From Schistosoma mansoni (taxonomy: Eukaryota > Platyhelminthes > Trematoda > Strigeidida > Schistosomatidae): 64,000 nt of DNA. How positions within the stretch are numbered: position 1 is the stretch's first letter; each line of letters opens with the position of its first letter. The position numbers were made by a program, and so were the translations under genes. The notes beneath the pieces are model-generated. The model had not been told where the DNA came from, did no database searches, and saw only the letters and a list, made by a program, of their open reading frames with translations. Below, one piece after another: positions 13,406 through 23,294 of this stretch. The stretch spans positions 1 through 64,000 of the forward strand of contig NW_017386126.1 in assembly GCF_000237925.1 (NCBI RefSeq), given 5' to 3'.

Positions 13406-13726
13406 TGTTGAGTCGGCTTACAATAAACTCCAGAGAGGCTCATAAAGAGCCCAACCAATCAGCGATTAGTTAGAAGCTATGCTACTAAAATGCTACTAAA
13501 ATAACAAGGTCCTGATTGGCTGTTAACATACTGCTACTATGGAATCTCAAGGTCTTTTAATTACTATAAAACCCCTGTTTTTCTGTACATAATTGAACCT
13601 TGTAGTAAAGTGCTTCTCTGATACTCGTGTCTTCTCTCTGGTCTTTCAAGTCGCTGAGTAGTGCTAGCCTGGGGTTATCCGAATAGCTAGGATCCAAATA
13701 AAGCGTTCAACGTACGAGACATATCA
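13406..13726 (+). repeat. Solo LTR, related Gypsy subfamily
   Basis: This is a 321-bp LTR starting TGTTGAGTCGG and ending GACATATCA, flanked by the 5-bp target duplication ggtta (13401-13405 and 13727-13731). Its second half closely follows the LTR of the full Gypsy element (the stretch around ctcgtgtcttctctctggt), while the first half is more diverged. No internal region is present, so it is a relic of LTR-LTR recombination and older than the full copy. Confidence 0.9.
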
Positions 13727-13841
13727 GGTTACCATGAGGAGGCATTCTTTTATCATTATAGCTAGTTATTCATGGTATTAATTTATTTAAAGTATTATAC
13801 GTTAACTAAATTTCATTGAGTCAGTTTATAATTGTTAGCAT

Positions 13842-13955
13842 CTTTTTAGCAAGGTTTTTTGCTACGGGATGGGGTTGCTGACTTCATTCCCAAACCTGCT
13901 CCATTACCTCGGTTTAGGACCGTCAGTAACCCTATAATAGCTACAGGCAAACACT
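13842..13955 (-). repeat. RTE leader (5' UTR) fragment without body
   Basis: On the minus strand this follows the leader of the full RTE (about 45910-46030) with many changes: the cctgtagc start, the ggtcc/ggac run, and ggatggggttgc/gcaacccc. It stops before any coding sequence. Confidence 0.65.
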
Positions 13956-13967
13956 CGATTGAAAATC

Positions 13968-14062
13968 TCTGGAAGATATGTAAACTGGCACATACCTGAG
14001 TAGCATCATCAGTCAACAAGAAGGATCTGATGCAGATATAAATGCAAGGGTTGCAAATGAAG
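13968..14062 (+). mobile_element. Short RTE LINE fragment, 3' coding part
   Basis: About 95 bp resembles the RTE stretch at 48485-48580 (tggaagatatgtaaactggc and ggatctgatgcagat). It directly adjoins an antisense RTE leader fragment. Confidence 0.6.
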
Positions 14063-14426
14063 TATTGAATATATGGCTCTCATATTTTACGTTGATTGTC
14101 CCTACCTGTGTTCTCGTACATTATAAATTGTAAATAAATCCCACCTACAGATTAACTCAAAGTTCATGACAAATATCAGGAATGATAGTAAAAACTAGTT
14201 TTATAATAAGCTGTATTTCATTCTAGAGAAGAGTCCAAGATCAGACTTATTCACCACAATCAAAACACCAAGGTTGGGATGGGTAACACTTTGTTAAAAG
14301 ATATAACGCAACATGGATAGGGAGAAAGGAACAAAAATAATGAGATTGACAAATTTATATACTTCCAATAAATGGTTATAAGTGGTACCATTTTTTTCAC
14401 AAGTGTATACACAAAGCTACATAATT

Positions 14427-14720
14427 TCACCGCACCACACTACAGAGAACCAGGTCGATCATCAATAAAAAAAACTCACAACGTCTGTGGAAGACGTGAG
14501 AACAAAGAGAGGAGCTACTGTAGCTACAGATCATCATCTGTTAGTGGCTAAATTGAAACTGCAGCTAAAGAATCATTGGTCAATCGAGCTGGCAGTATTA
14601 CAGACGCTTAGTATAGCCCTTTATCGAAATGTTAACAAGCTCATTAAATCCAGGGTAGATTTTAGCAACAAGTTACAAGTCTTATTTGAAATTCATTTCA
14701 ATTTCTTCTGCAAAATAACT
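14427..14720 (+). mobile_element. RTE LINE fragment, endonuclease end
   Basis: This matches the RTE region around 46774-47030: atttcaccgcaccacactac, then GVEDVRTKRGA-like coding sequence, [17 protein letters not shown], then a decayed linker. Part of it is open at 14487-14774. No ends were found. Confidence 0.75.
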
Positions 14721-14996
14721 GACTGCACTAGTAAACTATCCATTGCTAAATTTCCAACTATTTTAATACACTGAACTAATCAACCGCATTGATTTGTTCA
14801 ACCAAAAAGAATGCAAAACGGATTCACAATAATTCCCTTGATATTGTTTGTTTGAATCTTCCGATTGATGTTTAGGACTGCCACTGGTCAGTCTCTTATT
14901 GGCATATGTGCAAACTGTGAGTATTGCCTCGATGTTGCCTGAAGTCATAAGCATTATAATCAAAGATAAATTGTGGCTAGCTGTGGAATCCAGATT

Positions 14997-15196
14997 NNNN
15001 NNNNNNNNNNNNNNNNNNNNNNNNNNNNNNNNNNNNNNNNNNNNNNNNNNNNNNNNNNNNNNNNNNNNNNNNNNNNNNNNNNNNNNNNNNNNNNNNNNNN
15101 NNNNNNNNNNNNNNNNNNNNNNNNNNNNNNNNNNNNNNNNNNNNNNNNNNNNNNNNNNNNNNNNNNNNNNNNNNNNNNNNNNNNNNNNNNNNNNNN
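14997..15196. other. Assembly gap of 200 N inside a hammerhead repeat
   Basis: A run of exactly 200 N. The left flank is the antisense part of a family A hammerhead composite and the right flank is the B box and sense ribozyme of the same composite. Confidence 0.99.
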
Positions 15197-15246
15197 GGAA
15201 GGTACTGGGTTCGAGTCCCGGAGTGAACATCAACTCTGATGTAGGT

Positions 15247-15302
15247 ACATCCAGCTGACGAGTCCCGAATAGGACGAAATGCGCGTCAACCTGGATTTCA
15301 CT
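15247..15302 (+). ncRNA. Hammerhead ribozyme, Sm-alpha type
   Basis: The sequence acatccag, core CTGACGA (15255-15261), gtcccgaataggac, GAAATGCGCGTC is followed by aacctggat. The core and stem II are intact. Two extra bases after the cleavage triplet may loosen stem I. Confidence 0.75.
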
Positions 15303-15529
15303 GCTAGCCACTATCCATCTTTGATTATAATGCTTGTGTACTTTTTTATTTTTAAAATTTAATGAATAATACGTATATCATCTTATATGAATGAAAGCGT
15401 AAAAGATCTAAAAAACAAAAACAGAATTGTGCTCGTATTTCGTTCGTTATTAACGAGATTTAATTTATGTAGATACTACTTATATGACATTCGATAATTT
15501 TGTTTTCACTTTTTTTCTGACCAGCATTT

Positions 15530-15655
15530 CTGGTTAGCGTTTTTTTAGCGAGTTAGTTTTTCTACGGGATGGGGTCGCTAACCCCATACCCAACCCTCCT
15601 CCTTTACCCGGGCTTGGGACCGGCAGTAACTCTCGAAGAGCTACAGGCGGAGTTT
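15530..15655 (-). repeat. RTE leader (5' UTR) fragment, well preserved
   Basis: The reverse complement runs from ctccgcctgtagct to cgctaaccagaaa, nearly identical to 45907-46033 of the full-length RTE, and then the similarity ends. It has no coding body or 3' end. Confidence 0.85.
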
Positions 15656-15800
15656 ATTTTTTTAGTGTTAATCATGTTCTGTCGTTCGAACATCCGAATG
15701 ATTTCGGCTTTCATCATGATGCGCGATAATTCTTCGGGATGGAGATACTTCGATTCGGAGGAATGAGTTAAAATTGTTTTTTCTGGTTAGCGCTTTACTA
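15656..15800 (-). repeat. Second RTE-like leader and ORF-start fragment
   Basis: Upstream on the minus strand (from 15800 down) is another cgctaaccagaaa, followed by a different spacer and then catcatgatgaaagccga. That last run resembles the ORF start of the full RTE (tctcatgatgaaagccga, from 46087). The piece then runs into the leader at 15655, so two LINE 5' parts lie in tandem. Confidence 0.55.
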
Positions 15801-16299
15801 ACTAACTAATTTACTGTAAATTCTCCTTTGAAGTGCAGATATAAGAAGCAGATTTTCTCATTACCTCCAACTGCATTTACCAATTTGCGTACACTTTCAA
15901 GGTATATGCATTGGAAGAACAGAGAGAAGAGTTCATGTTCGCATTTCCGAACACACTCTATAGAATTTTAGACTGAGAGGCTTGACGGCTCTAAACTGTG
16001 TAATAGCTTCGTATATATCTGACCCGGGCATGGTGTTGACACACACAAGCTTTCAAAAATATTAGCAGACAAAACCACGGCCTATCTTCGGTTTTCCGTA
16101 GCATCATCAATAAAAAGACTAAACCTGATTTATGTATCCAGAAAGAGACAATAATCAACTACCCTGGTAAACTATTTTTTGTTATTATCATTTTATTAGT
16201 GTTTATTTTGTTATATGATCTTCGCTTGACTAATTCTTATTTTATTACACCAAAATCATCCCTTCATTCACAAGGTTTTCATTCACCTAATCCTCTTAA

Positions 16300-16486
16300 C
16301 TTATGTAAACTCTTCAAATTCTATTCAATTATTACATAACCCACCTTATCAATTTCTAATTTTAGTTTTCACAACCTCTAAAATTAACCTAGTCTATCCT
16401 ATCTGTTTCTGCACCTCATGTAATTACTGCTTCACCTAACCCCCATGCTTTTGAATCCCAACTCCAAATGACCTGAAACCTGTTCT

Positions 16487-16490
<4 letters not shown>
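16300..16490 (+). repeat. Dispersed repeat G, copy 1
   Basis: Pyrimidine-rich sequence including gtttctgcacctcatgtaat and gaatcccaactccaaatgac, leading into a TA tract. It is similar to 33780-33935, which also ends in a short TA-rich tract. Confidence 0.5.

Positions 16491-16537
<47 letters not shown>
16490..16537. repeat. (TA)n microsatellite
   Basis: About 24 TA units immediately before the RTE fragment at 16541. Confidence 0.97.
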
Positions 16538-16539
<2 letters not shown>

Positions 16540-16540
16540 T

Positions 16541-17560
16541 CAGGAAAAAATCTGATCATCCTAATGGGAGATCTGAATGGACAACAATCATTGATGAACG
16601 TGGAGGATCTGAAGCAAATGTAAAGAGCAAATGTAAAGACTAAAATTGGCACGGCAAGGGCAGCATTCACAAAATTAAAGAACATATGTGTTATAAATTG
16701 CCACTAATAATATGTCGCCAAATAATATAAATTGCCCAAATATTACGTATTGCGATAGGACTACACGAAATTCTACCGATTGACCAAATTCAGGTATCCT
16801 AGTTCGACCCCAATACTGTTCCCCAACTCCAATAAATCAGAACACAGCCGTTAAATGAGAATTGTTTATAGGGTCAGCAGCAGAACAAAAATGGTTTACA
16901 GACAAGACATATTTATACAGTTAAGATGACTATTAACAGTAACTAATGGAAAGGAAGGACACGTAAAGGTTATAATTAGGACAACTCAAAATTGATCAAT
17001 AGGAAAACGACACGTGAAAGTCATAGTGAGGACAACTGTAATTAATGACCAATAGGAAATAACATGTAAAATATGTGAAGAGTCTGAAACATACGACTTT
17101 ACTTTCGAGATAATTTTGGGATATTCCTGTGAATATCCTAACAATATGGAACTCAAAACAACTGTCCGCAAGCCATTATCAAAGTCAGAATCTTCAACAC
17201 CAACGTCAAGACAGTTCTACTGTACGGAGCTGAAACTTCCAGAACTACTACAACCATCATCAGAAACGTGCAAGTATTTATAAATAATTGTCAAAGTAAG
17301 ATACTCAATATCTGTTCACCAGATACCATCAGCAACAACCTACTGTGGGAGAGAGCAGACCAGCTTCCAACTGAGGAGCAAATTACGAAAAGACGTTATA
17401 GGACATACATTATGGAAATGATCAAACTGCATCACATGGCAAGCGCCAACATGGAATCATGATGGGAAGAGGAAGGCCAAAGAACATATTGCGTCGAGAT
17501 CCGGAAGCAGATATCAAAAGCATGAATAGCAACTGGAAAAGGGTTGTCCCCAAATGCCCC
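16541..17560 (+). mobile_element. RTE LINE fragment, rearranged and split by a solo LTR
   Basis: 16541-16590 resembles the endonuclease DLN box region (atgggagatctgaatg). It jumps directly to the region before the C-terminus (gatgaacgtggaggatctga), and the C-terminal part continues at 17144-17560. The 455-bp block 16689-17143 lies between them. The internal jump implies an old deletion inside the LINE before the LTR insertion. Confidence 0.75.
16689..17143 (+). repeat. Solo LTR-like insertion with 5-bp target duplication
   Basis: This is a 455-bp block starting TGTTATAAATTGCC and ending TCCTAACA, flanked by atatg on both sides (16684-16688 and 17144-17148). It interrupts an RTE LINE fragment, and the LINE similarity resumes exactly at the second atatg. 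Ends, duplication length and lack of coding potential fit a solo LTR. It is unlike the other LTRs in this window and the family is not identified. Confidence 0.75.
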
Positions 17561-18010
17561 GGAACGGCTGAGAGTGGGGAGGGTCCGCCCCCCTCTCTCG
17601 AAATGCTCTCACACAGTCACGCGTATACAGCCTCTGTCGGGGAAGTCAGACTCACTGCCTTCTCGCGGCATTGCTGTTATTTATAAAATTGAGAGGACGA
17701 AAAGCGAATGTCCGGCGCTTTGACCGGGTTGGTGGACACGGAAAGTTCACATAGGGGAGTTTGAAAACACTGATTCCAAACCAATGATGAACATTGGCTC
17801 TAGTATCCTGAGGGAAAAAATGGAATATGAACCAATCGTTGGTCATTGGCTACCATGGGACTGCATCTCCTGACGTTGCTTCACTGCCTTGTGCATCAGA
17901 CCTTAAGGTCGAAGGATACGGGTGTGGCCTCCTAAGAAAACGACCTAGTTAAGCTTGGGCGCCCAGGCAGCACTCTAGCCCTCACAAAAATCGAATGACA
18001 AAGCTTGACG
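17560..18010 (-). repeat. Dispersed repeat D, copy 2
   Basis: The reverse complement contains aggtcgttttcttaggaggc, ttaaggtctgatgcacaag, gtcaaagcgccggacattcg, and aatgccgcgagaaggcagtg. It abuts the RTE fragment that ends near 17560 and extends about 60 bp beyond the other copies (tcgggggtg-like, gagagaggg). Confidence 0.7.
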
Positions 18011-18485
18011 CACATATAATCGATGCCTCCTTGGAGCAAATTTTTTTTTAAATAAATGAATAGAGACATCACAGTGAATAAACTGACTACGTGTTGTATG
18101 ACAATAACCATGCCATTCCCGGTGTAAAAAGAGTTCGAGGTACAACAATGATTGATTTTCTTACTTGTATGATTCTTAGCTGAGTTGAAGTAACTTTCAC
18201 GTTGAATACATCAAGGTTTGAGTCTAATTCGCTTAGATTTTCTCGTCATGTTCTGTGCATGGCTGATCGTTTTGAACACGGAAATTCGATCGAAACATTT
18301 CAGATGTGAAATCAGTAAGCGAGTAGTGATGAGTTTGGTTATTTTGGTACAGACCTTATATATGTTAAACGTTATTGGTAAGATTCTTTATTAAAATATT
18401 AGAAATTCCTGTAGTGAAAATTAGAACATATAACCGAACAGTATTGTTTTCAATTAGATCCTCAACTGGTTTTACTCTAATGAAC

Positions 18486-18823
18486 TGTTATGTCTTGTAG
18501 GTTGAACGCTTTATTCAGTTCTTACGCTATTCGGATAACCCCCAGACTAGCACTACTCAGCAACTCGAAGACCAGAGAGAAGACACGAGTAACAGAGAAA
18601 CCCTTTACTGCAAGGATCAGTTTTGTACAGAAAATCGTAGGTATTTATAGATGTTTGCTTAAGTTGAATCAACATCCTAATTCAGCCAATCCAATTAACG
18701 ACATATATTGCTACTGACCAATGGTAGCGTGCCACGTTGGAACTCCAGAATGTTCTGTCGAACTCTGATTGGTTGGGACTCTTTTTGAGCCTCTGTTGGA
18801 GTTCGCTGGAAGCCGACTTAACA
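18486..18823 (-). repeat. 3' LTR of the Gypsy element
   Basis: This is the 338-bp LTR at the downstream side. The end of the pol frame overlaps it. The outer flank is the tgaac target duplication. Confidence 0.95.
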
Positions 18824-21800
18824 CCTCCCTTGAATAAGACTTCTTCCTAGGGTCAACTTGTAGTTTGATGACTGGGTTGCGACGTCGTCCCTTTATTCTC
18901 GTCGTCTTCCCTGTCCACGGCTTCCTTCCAGTGTTTTTTGGCGTTTGTGGCGTTGGTGCGTCTAAGATTAAATCTAACGGAAAATTCGGCGGGTTACTTC
19001 GATTCTGCATCATTCTTTTGTCTTTAAGGATTTGATTTGTGTGTCGTATGCACATCCCAAAAGTTCCTCGAACTCTGTACAGAACTCTTCCCAATTTTTG
19101 TACAACTTCTCCCGGCTCCCATCGGTTCTTCCCCATGTAGGATTTAATGTAAACTTTGTCGCCGACATTGAAGTTCCGAATACTTGGATTGTGACTGCGC
19201 TCATCAACTAATTGGGATGGCAACATGGCAATGAAGACGGTTCGGACGCGTCTTCCGAACATGACTTCCGCAGGAGACTTGCCGTCCGGAACATTCGGAT
19301 TCGGAGTGGATCTGTAGGATGTTAAAAATTTCGTGATCACCTGCTCAGTCGGCCCTTCGCCTCCCCCCTTCAGTAATGCTCGTTTAAAAGTGTCCACGAA
19401 GCGTTCTGCTTGTCCGTTAGATTGTGGATGATAGGGTGGAGAACGAAGATGAGTTATTCCGTTTGCTTTACAGAAATGCTTAAACGATTCTGCGGCGAAT
19501 TGCGAGCCGTTGTCTGTTACTAAGGTCTCTGGTACTCCAAAACAGCTAAACAGGGTAGACAGCTTGTAGATTGTTTCTGAGGTTGTACAATTTGGCATGG
19601 TATATACTTCCGGCCATTTAGTAAATGCATCTACGATAATTAGAAACATTCTTCCTTGGATTGGACCAGCAAAATCGGCATGAATCCTTTCCCAGGGTCC
19701 TGCAGGCGTAGGCCAATACTGAGGTTCGCATTTCACAGGATTTTTAGCGGCTTGAATGCATGATGGACAGTTACGGCATTTATTCTCGATATCTTTGTCC
19801 ATTGACGGCCAATAAGCATAACTACGAGCCAACGATTTCATTTTATTGATTCCAGGATGGCCACTGTGAAACTGCTTGAGAACCTTGTAACGCAATAACT
19901 TCGGAATAACAATTCGATCACCGAACATAATACACGAGTCAACAACCATTAGAGAGTCCCGTCGACGAAAATATTGCAAAAGTTCTCCGTCAAGGCGATT
20001 GTTTGGCCATTTGGACGAGAGATAGCATTTGACTGTGCTCAGTATCTTATCACTTTCAGTGATCTTCTTGATAGTTTCAAAGGTTACTGGGAGTCCATTG
20101 ATTGCGTCATCCAATGCACGATGAACTTCTTCCTCGGCTTTTATATTTGCTACAAGAGTCTCCTCTGGGGTTTTTGATTGGGAGCCTATTAATCTTGACA
20201 ATGCGTCAGCTTGTCCGAAGGCGGTAGTAGACTGATACTTTATCTTGAAGTCGTAACCAAGAAGTGTGGTTGCCCATCGTTGGAGTCGGTTAGCTGTATG
20301 AACTGGAATACCTTTCTTTGACCCAAAAACTGCAAGTAGTGGTTTATGGTCTGTTATTAGAGTAAAATGTCGGCCATATATCATCTTATGGAACTTCTTC
20401 ACTGCAAAGATAATTGATAGGGCCTCTTTTTCAATCTGACTATAGTTCCTTTCGGTCGTTGTCAAAGATCTGGCAGCGTGTGAGATAGCTTTTTCAGACC
20501 CATCAGGAAAAATGTGAGAGATAACTGCACCCACACCATAGTTAGAAGTATCTGAAGCGACGACTATCGGCAGCGAAGGATCATAGTGTGTCAATAAAAG
20601 ATTGGAAGTCAGGAGTTGCTTGATTTTCTCGAAAGACGCTTGGCAGTCTGCAGACCAATTCCATCTCGTATTCGTTTGTAGTAGGTTGTTTAGTGGAGCA
20701 CGTAGACGATGGAGATCAGGGAGGAAGGTACCATAATGGCTGACCAACCCCAAGAATGATCGTAGGGTGGTAATGTCCCTGGGTCTAGGCATTGTTTTCA
20801 CTGCTTCAATGTTCTCTGGATCTGGTCGTCTTCCGTCTTTATCTATTATGAACCCCAGGTACCGTACTTGCTGCATATAGAAGTCACATTTTTCCGCTCG
20901 GAGTCGAAAACCATAATCGGCTACACGTTCTAGTACCTGGTCTAGTTTCTTCTGCAGGTCCATTTTATCTACTGCCATAATTATGATGTCGTCTAAGTAA
21001 GCTGCTGCCCCTGGAATACCTTGTAACATGGTATCCATAACTTGCTGAAAAATAGAAGGCGCTGTCTTCACCCCAAAAGGTAGTCGGTTATACCGGAACA
21101 GACCTTTGTGTGTGTTGATCGTTAAAAGATCTTTGCTTTCATCAGATACCGGGATTTGTAGATATGCGTCTGATAAGTCCAATTTCGCAAAATATCTGCC
21201 ACCGTTCAGCTTATCGAAAAGATCTTCTGGTAAGGGCAACGGATACTGATGGGACTCTAGAGCTTCATTTAATCCTGTGGAGTAGTCTGCACATAGACGG
21301 ACACTTCCATTCGACTTCTTGACCACCACTATCGGTGCAGCCCAGTTCGAGAAGTTCACAGGCTCGATAACACCCATTTGCTGAAGTCGCTGTAATTCCT
21401 GTTCGACTATTGGAAGAGCAGCACAGGGCACAGGTCTTTTAGGTCGAAAAATGGGAGTAGCTGCAGGCTTTAGAGTTAGCACTGCTTTAGCCTTCATGCA
21501 CTCGCCTAATCCTTCTTGAAACACGTCTTGGTGTTTTTGTAGCATGGCATTTTTCTGACTCCACTCTGAGGTGTTGTAAGTTGTGATTCGTTTGCAGATA
21601 CTGTTAATAGAGTGGTCTGCTAGGTCAAGTGTTTCTATTAGATCCAACCCCATTAAGTCGAGTGCTGGCTTCTTTGTAAGATACACTGTTGCATTTGTTG
21701 TTACCGCATCTTTAGACACAATACAAGGTATCTCTCCAACAATGTTTAACTTTCCACCTGATGCACTATGAGCTATTTGTGTTGTTCGATGCACCGAGGG

Positions 21801-22646
21801 TCGCCCAATCTTCTTCCAAGTTTCTGGACTTATCAAAGTAATATCAGAAGCAGTATCAAGCTGAAGTCGAATGCGATGCTTATTAATATTCAAGGTTACG
21901 TACTTTCTCTGGCGGCACCTTCGAGCTTTGTTATGTGATACCAATATTCTTTTCGTTAATGTCGCAGACCTGTGTTTCTTGAAGTAAGGTTTTGCAAAAT
22001 GTCGTTTATAGTTTCTTTTCCTACAGCTGGTTTCTATATGGCCCTTTCGATGACACTTACTACAACAATGTTCTTTATACGGGCAAAACTTCTTATAGTG
22101 CCAGTCTCCACATGCCCAGCATGGAGATGATGGTTTGCCGCCGTTATTACGATAATTACATGTGCTGGAACCTTGCAAGGATTTTCTCTTGACTGCATTG
22201 ACATTATGGGAACAGTTACCGTTTTCTACCATTGAGGTATCATGCTTCAAGTTCACTAACCTTTGGCACTCGGTAGTAACTTCTTGTAGAGTTACGTTTG
22301 GACACTGTTCCATTTTACTTAAAATTCTGGTTCTGATGTCGGCGTCTTCTGAAGACTGTAAGCTGCATACGAAAACAAGACATTTGAATTGGTCTTCTGT
22401 CATTGCTGATAGTTTAAAGCGCCCACATTCACGATTTATTATGCTAGCATGTTGCACCCAGTCATCATTGCCGGCTTTTACTATCTTCAAGCACTGATAG
22501 CGAATATTGAACAAGGAAGACTGTTCACCGAAAATTTGCGATAAAATTTTAACTGTTTCTTCGAATGAAATGTCTCTTGGGTTCTTGGGCAGAATGTAAT
22601 TAGTGTATCGTTCATGCTCAGTGGTCCCCAGCTTTCGTAGTAGCAC
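18711..22646 (-). CDS. Gypsy gag-pol polyprotein frame
   Basis: This is the main open frame of the Gypsy element, 1311 residues. In order it has the C-terminal part of gag, a CCHC-type cysteine/histidine zinc knuckle region near residues 176-208, an aspartic protease with a DTAS active site near 264, reverse transcriptase with YLDD near 550, RNase H, then integrase. Its 3' end lies within the LTR. The protein would act in reverse transcription and integration of the element; it is not a host function. Confidence 0.92.
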   Translation of the reverse strand: MLLRKLGTTEHERYTNYILPKNPRDISFEETVKILSQIFGEQSSLFNIRYQCLKIVKAGNDDWVQHASIINRECGRFKLSAMTEDQFKCLVFVCSLQSSEDADIRTRILSKMEQCPNVTLQEVTTECQRLVNLKHDTSMVENGNCSHNVNAVKRKSLQGSSTCNYRNNGGKPSSPCWACGDWHYKKFCPYKEHCCSKCHRKGHIETSCRKRNYKRHFAKPYFKKHRSATLTKRILVSHNKARRCRQRKYVTLNINKHRIRLQLDTASDITLISPETWKKIGRPSVHRTTQIAHSASGGKLNIVGEIPCIVSKDAVTTNATVYLTKKPALDLMGLDLIETLDLADHSINSICKRITTYNTSEWSQKNAMLQKHQDVFQEGLGECMKAKAVLTLKPAATPIFRPKRPVPCAALPIVEQELQRLQQMGVIEPVNFSNWAAPIVVVKKSNGSVRLCADYSTGLNEALESHQYPLPLPEDLFDKLNGGRYFAKLDLSDAYLQIPVSDESKDLLTINTHKGLFRYNRLPFGVKTAPSIFQQVMDTMLQGIPGAAAYLDDIIIMAVDKMDLQKKLDQVLERVADYGFRLRAEKCDFYMQQVRYLGFIIDKDGRRPDPENIEAVKTMPRPRDITTLRSFLGLVSHYGTFLPDLHRLRAPLNNLLQTNTRWNWSADCQASFEKIKQLLTSNLLLTHYDPSLPIVVASDTSNYGVGAVISHIFPDGSEKAISHAARSLTTTERNYSQIEKEALSIIFAVKKFHKMIYGRHFTLITDHKPLLAVFGSKKGIPVHTANRLQRWATTLLGYDFKIKYQSTTAFGQADALSRLIGSQSKTPEETLVANIKAEEEVHRALDDAINGLPVTFETIKKITESDKILSTVKCYLSSKWPNNRLDGELLQYFRRRDSLMVVDSCIMFGDRIVIPKLLRYKVLKQFHSGHPGINKMKSLARSYAYWPSMDKDIENKCRNCPSCIQAAKNPVKCEPQYWPTPAGPWERIHADFAGPIQGRMFLIIVDAFTKWPEVYTMPNCTTSETIYKLSTLFSCFGVPETLVTDNGSQFAAESFKHFCKANGITHLRSPPYHPQSNGQAERFVDTFKRALLKGGGEGPTEQVITKFLTSYRSTPNPNVPDGKSPAEVMFGRRVRTVFIAMLPSQLVDERSHNPSIRNFNVGDKVYIKSYMGKNRWEPGEVVQKLGRVLYRVRGTFGMCIRHTNQILKDKRMMQNRSNPPNFPLDLILDAPTPQTPKNTGRKPWTGKTTRIKGRRRNPVIKLQVDPRKKSYSREVLSRLPANSNRGSKRVPTNQSSTEHSGVPTWHATIGQ
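18824..18836 (-). promoter_or_regulatory. Putative polypurine tract of the Gypsy element
   Basis: Just upstream of the 3' LTR the minus strand reads AAGGGAGG, a purine run in the place where the family primes plus-strand DNA synthesis. Confidence 0.6.
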
Positions 22647-22939
22647 CCTGATCTTGGCAGCATCATCAAACGTTTCTAGGTCAACATTAAATACATCTTC
22701 ATATTTCTTGTACCAAGATTAGAATGTTACACCAGCCAAACCATCAAAATGAAATCCATGAATGGAATCAATGACATAATCAGCATGCGATTTAGCAGAA
22801 GCATCTGTAAGTCCATTCTTGTTCAGGTTCATTTGCTGGGCCAGTGTTTCAAGTATGCGAATCTGGAACTGCTCGAAACGTTTTTCATGGCACTCAAGAA
22901 AAGCTTCAAATTGGTCAAAGGTAATAGACATCCTGATAA

Positions 22940-22956
22940 ATTACCCCGTCGCCAGT
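22940..22956 (-). promoter_or_regulatory. Putative primer binding site of the Gypsy element
   Basis: Directly inside the 5' LTR the minus strand reads TGGCGACGGGGTAA. A TGG start is what a tRNA 3' CCA primer would pair with. I did not identify which tRNA. Confidence 0.6.
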
Positions 22957-23294
22957 TGTTATGTCTTGTAGGTTGAACGCTTTATTCAGTTCTTACGCTA
23001 TTCGGATAACCCCCAGACTAGCACTACTCAGCAACTCGAAGACCAGAGAGAAGACACGAGTAACAGAGAAACCCTTTACTGCAAGGATCAGTTTTGTACA
23101 GAAAATCGTAGGTATTTATAGATGTTTGCTTAAGTTGAATCAACATCCTAATTCAGCCAATCCAATTAACGACATATATTGCTACTGACCAATGGTAGCG
23201 TGCCACGTTGGAACTCCAGAATGTTCTGTCGAACTCTGATTGGTTGGGACTCTTTTTGAGCCTCTGTTGGAGTTCGCTGGAAGCCGACTTAACA
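22957..23294 (-). repeat. 5' LTR of the Gypsy element
   Basis: This is the 338-bp LTR at the transcriptional start side (minus strand). It is identical by eye to the copy at 18486-18823 and ends in TG/CA. The outer flank is the tgaac target duplication. Confidence 0.95.

Larger units (their letters stand above)
14790..15325 (+). mobile_element. Family A composite interrupted by the assembly gap
   Basis: 14790-14996 carries the left arm (tattgtttgtttgaatcttc) and antisense SINE tail (caaagataaattgtggctag). After the gap come the B box ggttcgagtcc (15208-15218), a hammerhead and the tail ccactatccatctttg. The right arm, spacer and A box would lie in the gap. The layout matches the composites at 43 kb and 50.5 kb. 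Confidence 0.8.
18486..23294 (-). mobile_element. Ty3/Gypsy LTR retrotransposon, young copy
   Basis: This element is 4809 bp, flanked by a 5-bp target duplication tgaac (18481-18485 and 23295-23299). Two 338-bp LTRs, identical by eye, begin TGTTAAG and end ACATAACA on the minus strand. Parts in order are gag with a zinc knuckle, protease, reverse transcriptase, RNase H, and integrase with H2C2 zinc finger and DDE core, which is the Ty3/Gypsy order. A long open frame carries most of this and runs into the 3' LTR. Identical LTRs imply recent insertion. It looks whole or nearly so, with at most about one break in the gag region. The subfamily may be mag-like, close to the schistosome Saci elements, but this was not checked. 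Confidence 0.93.
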
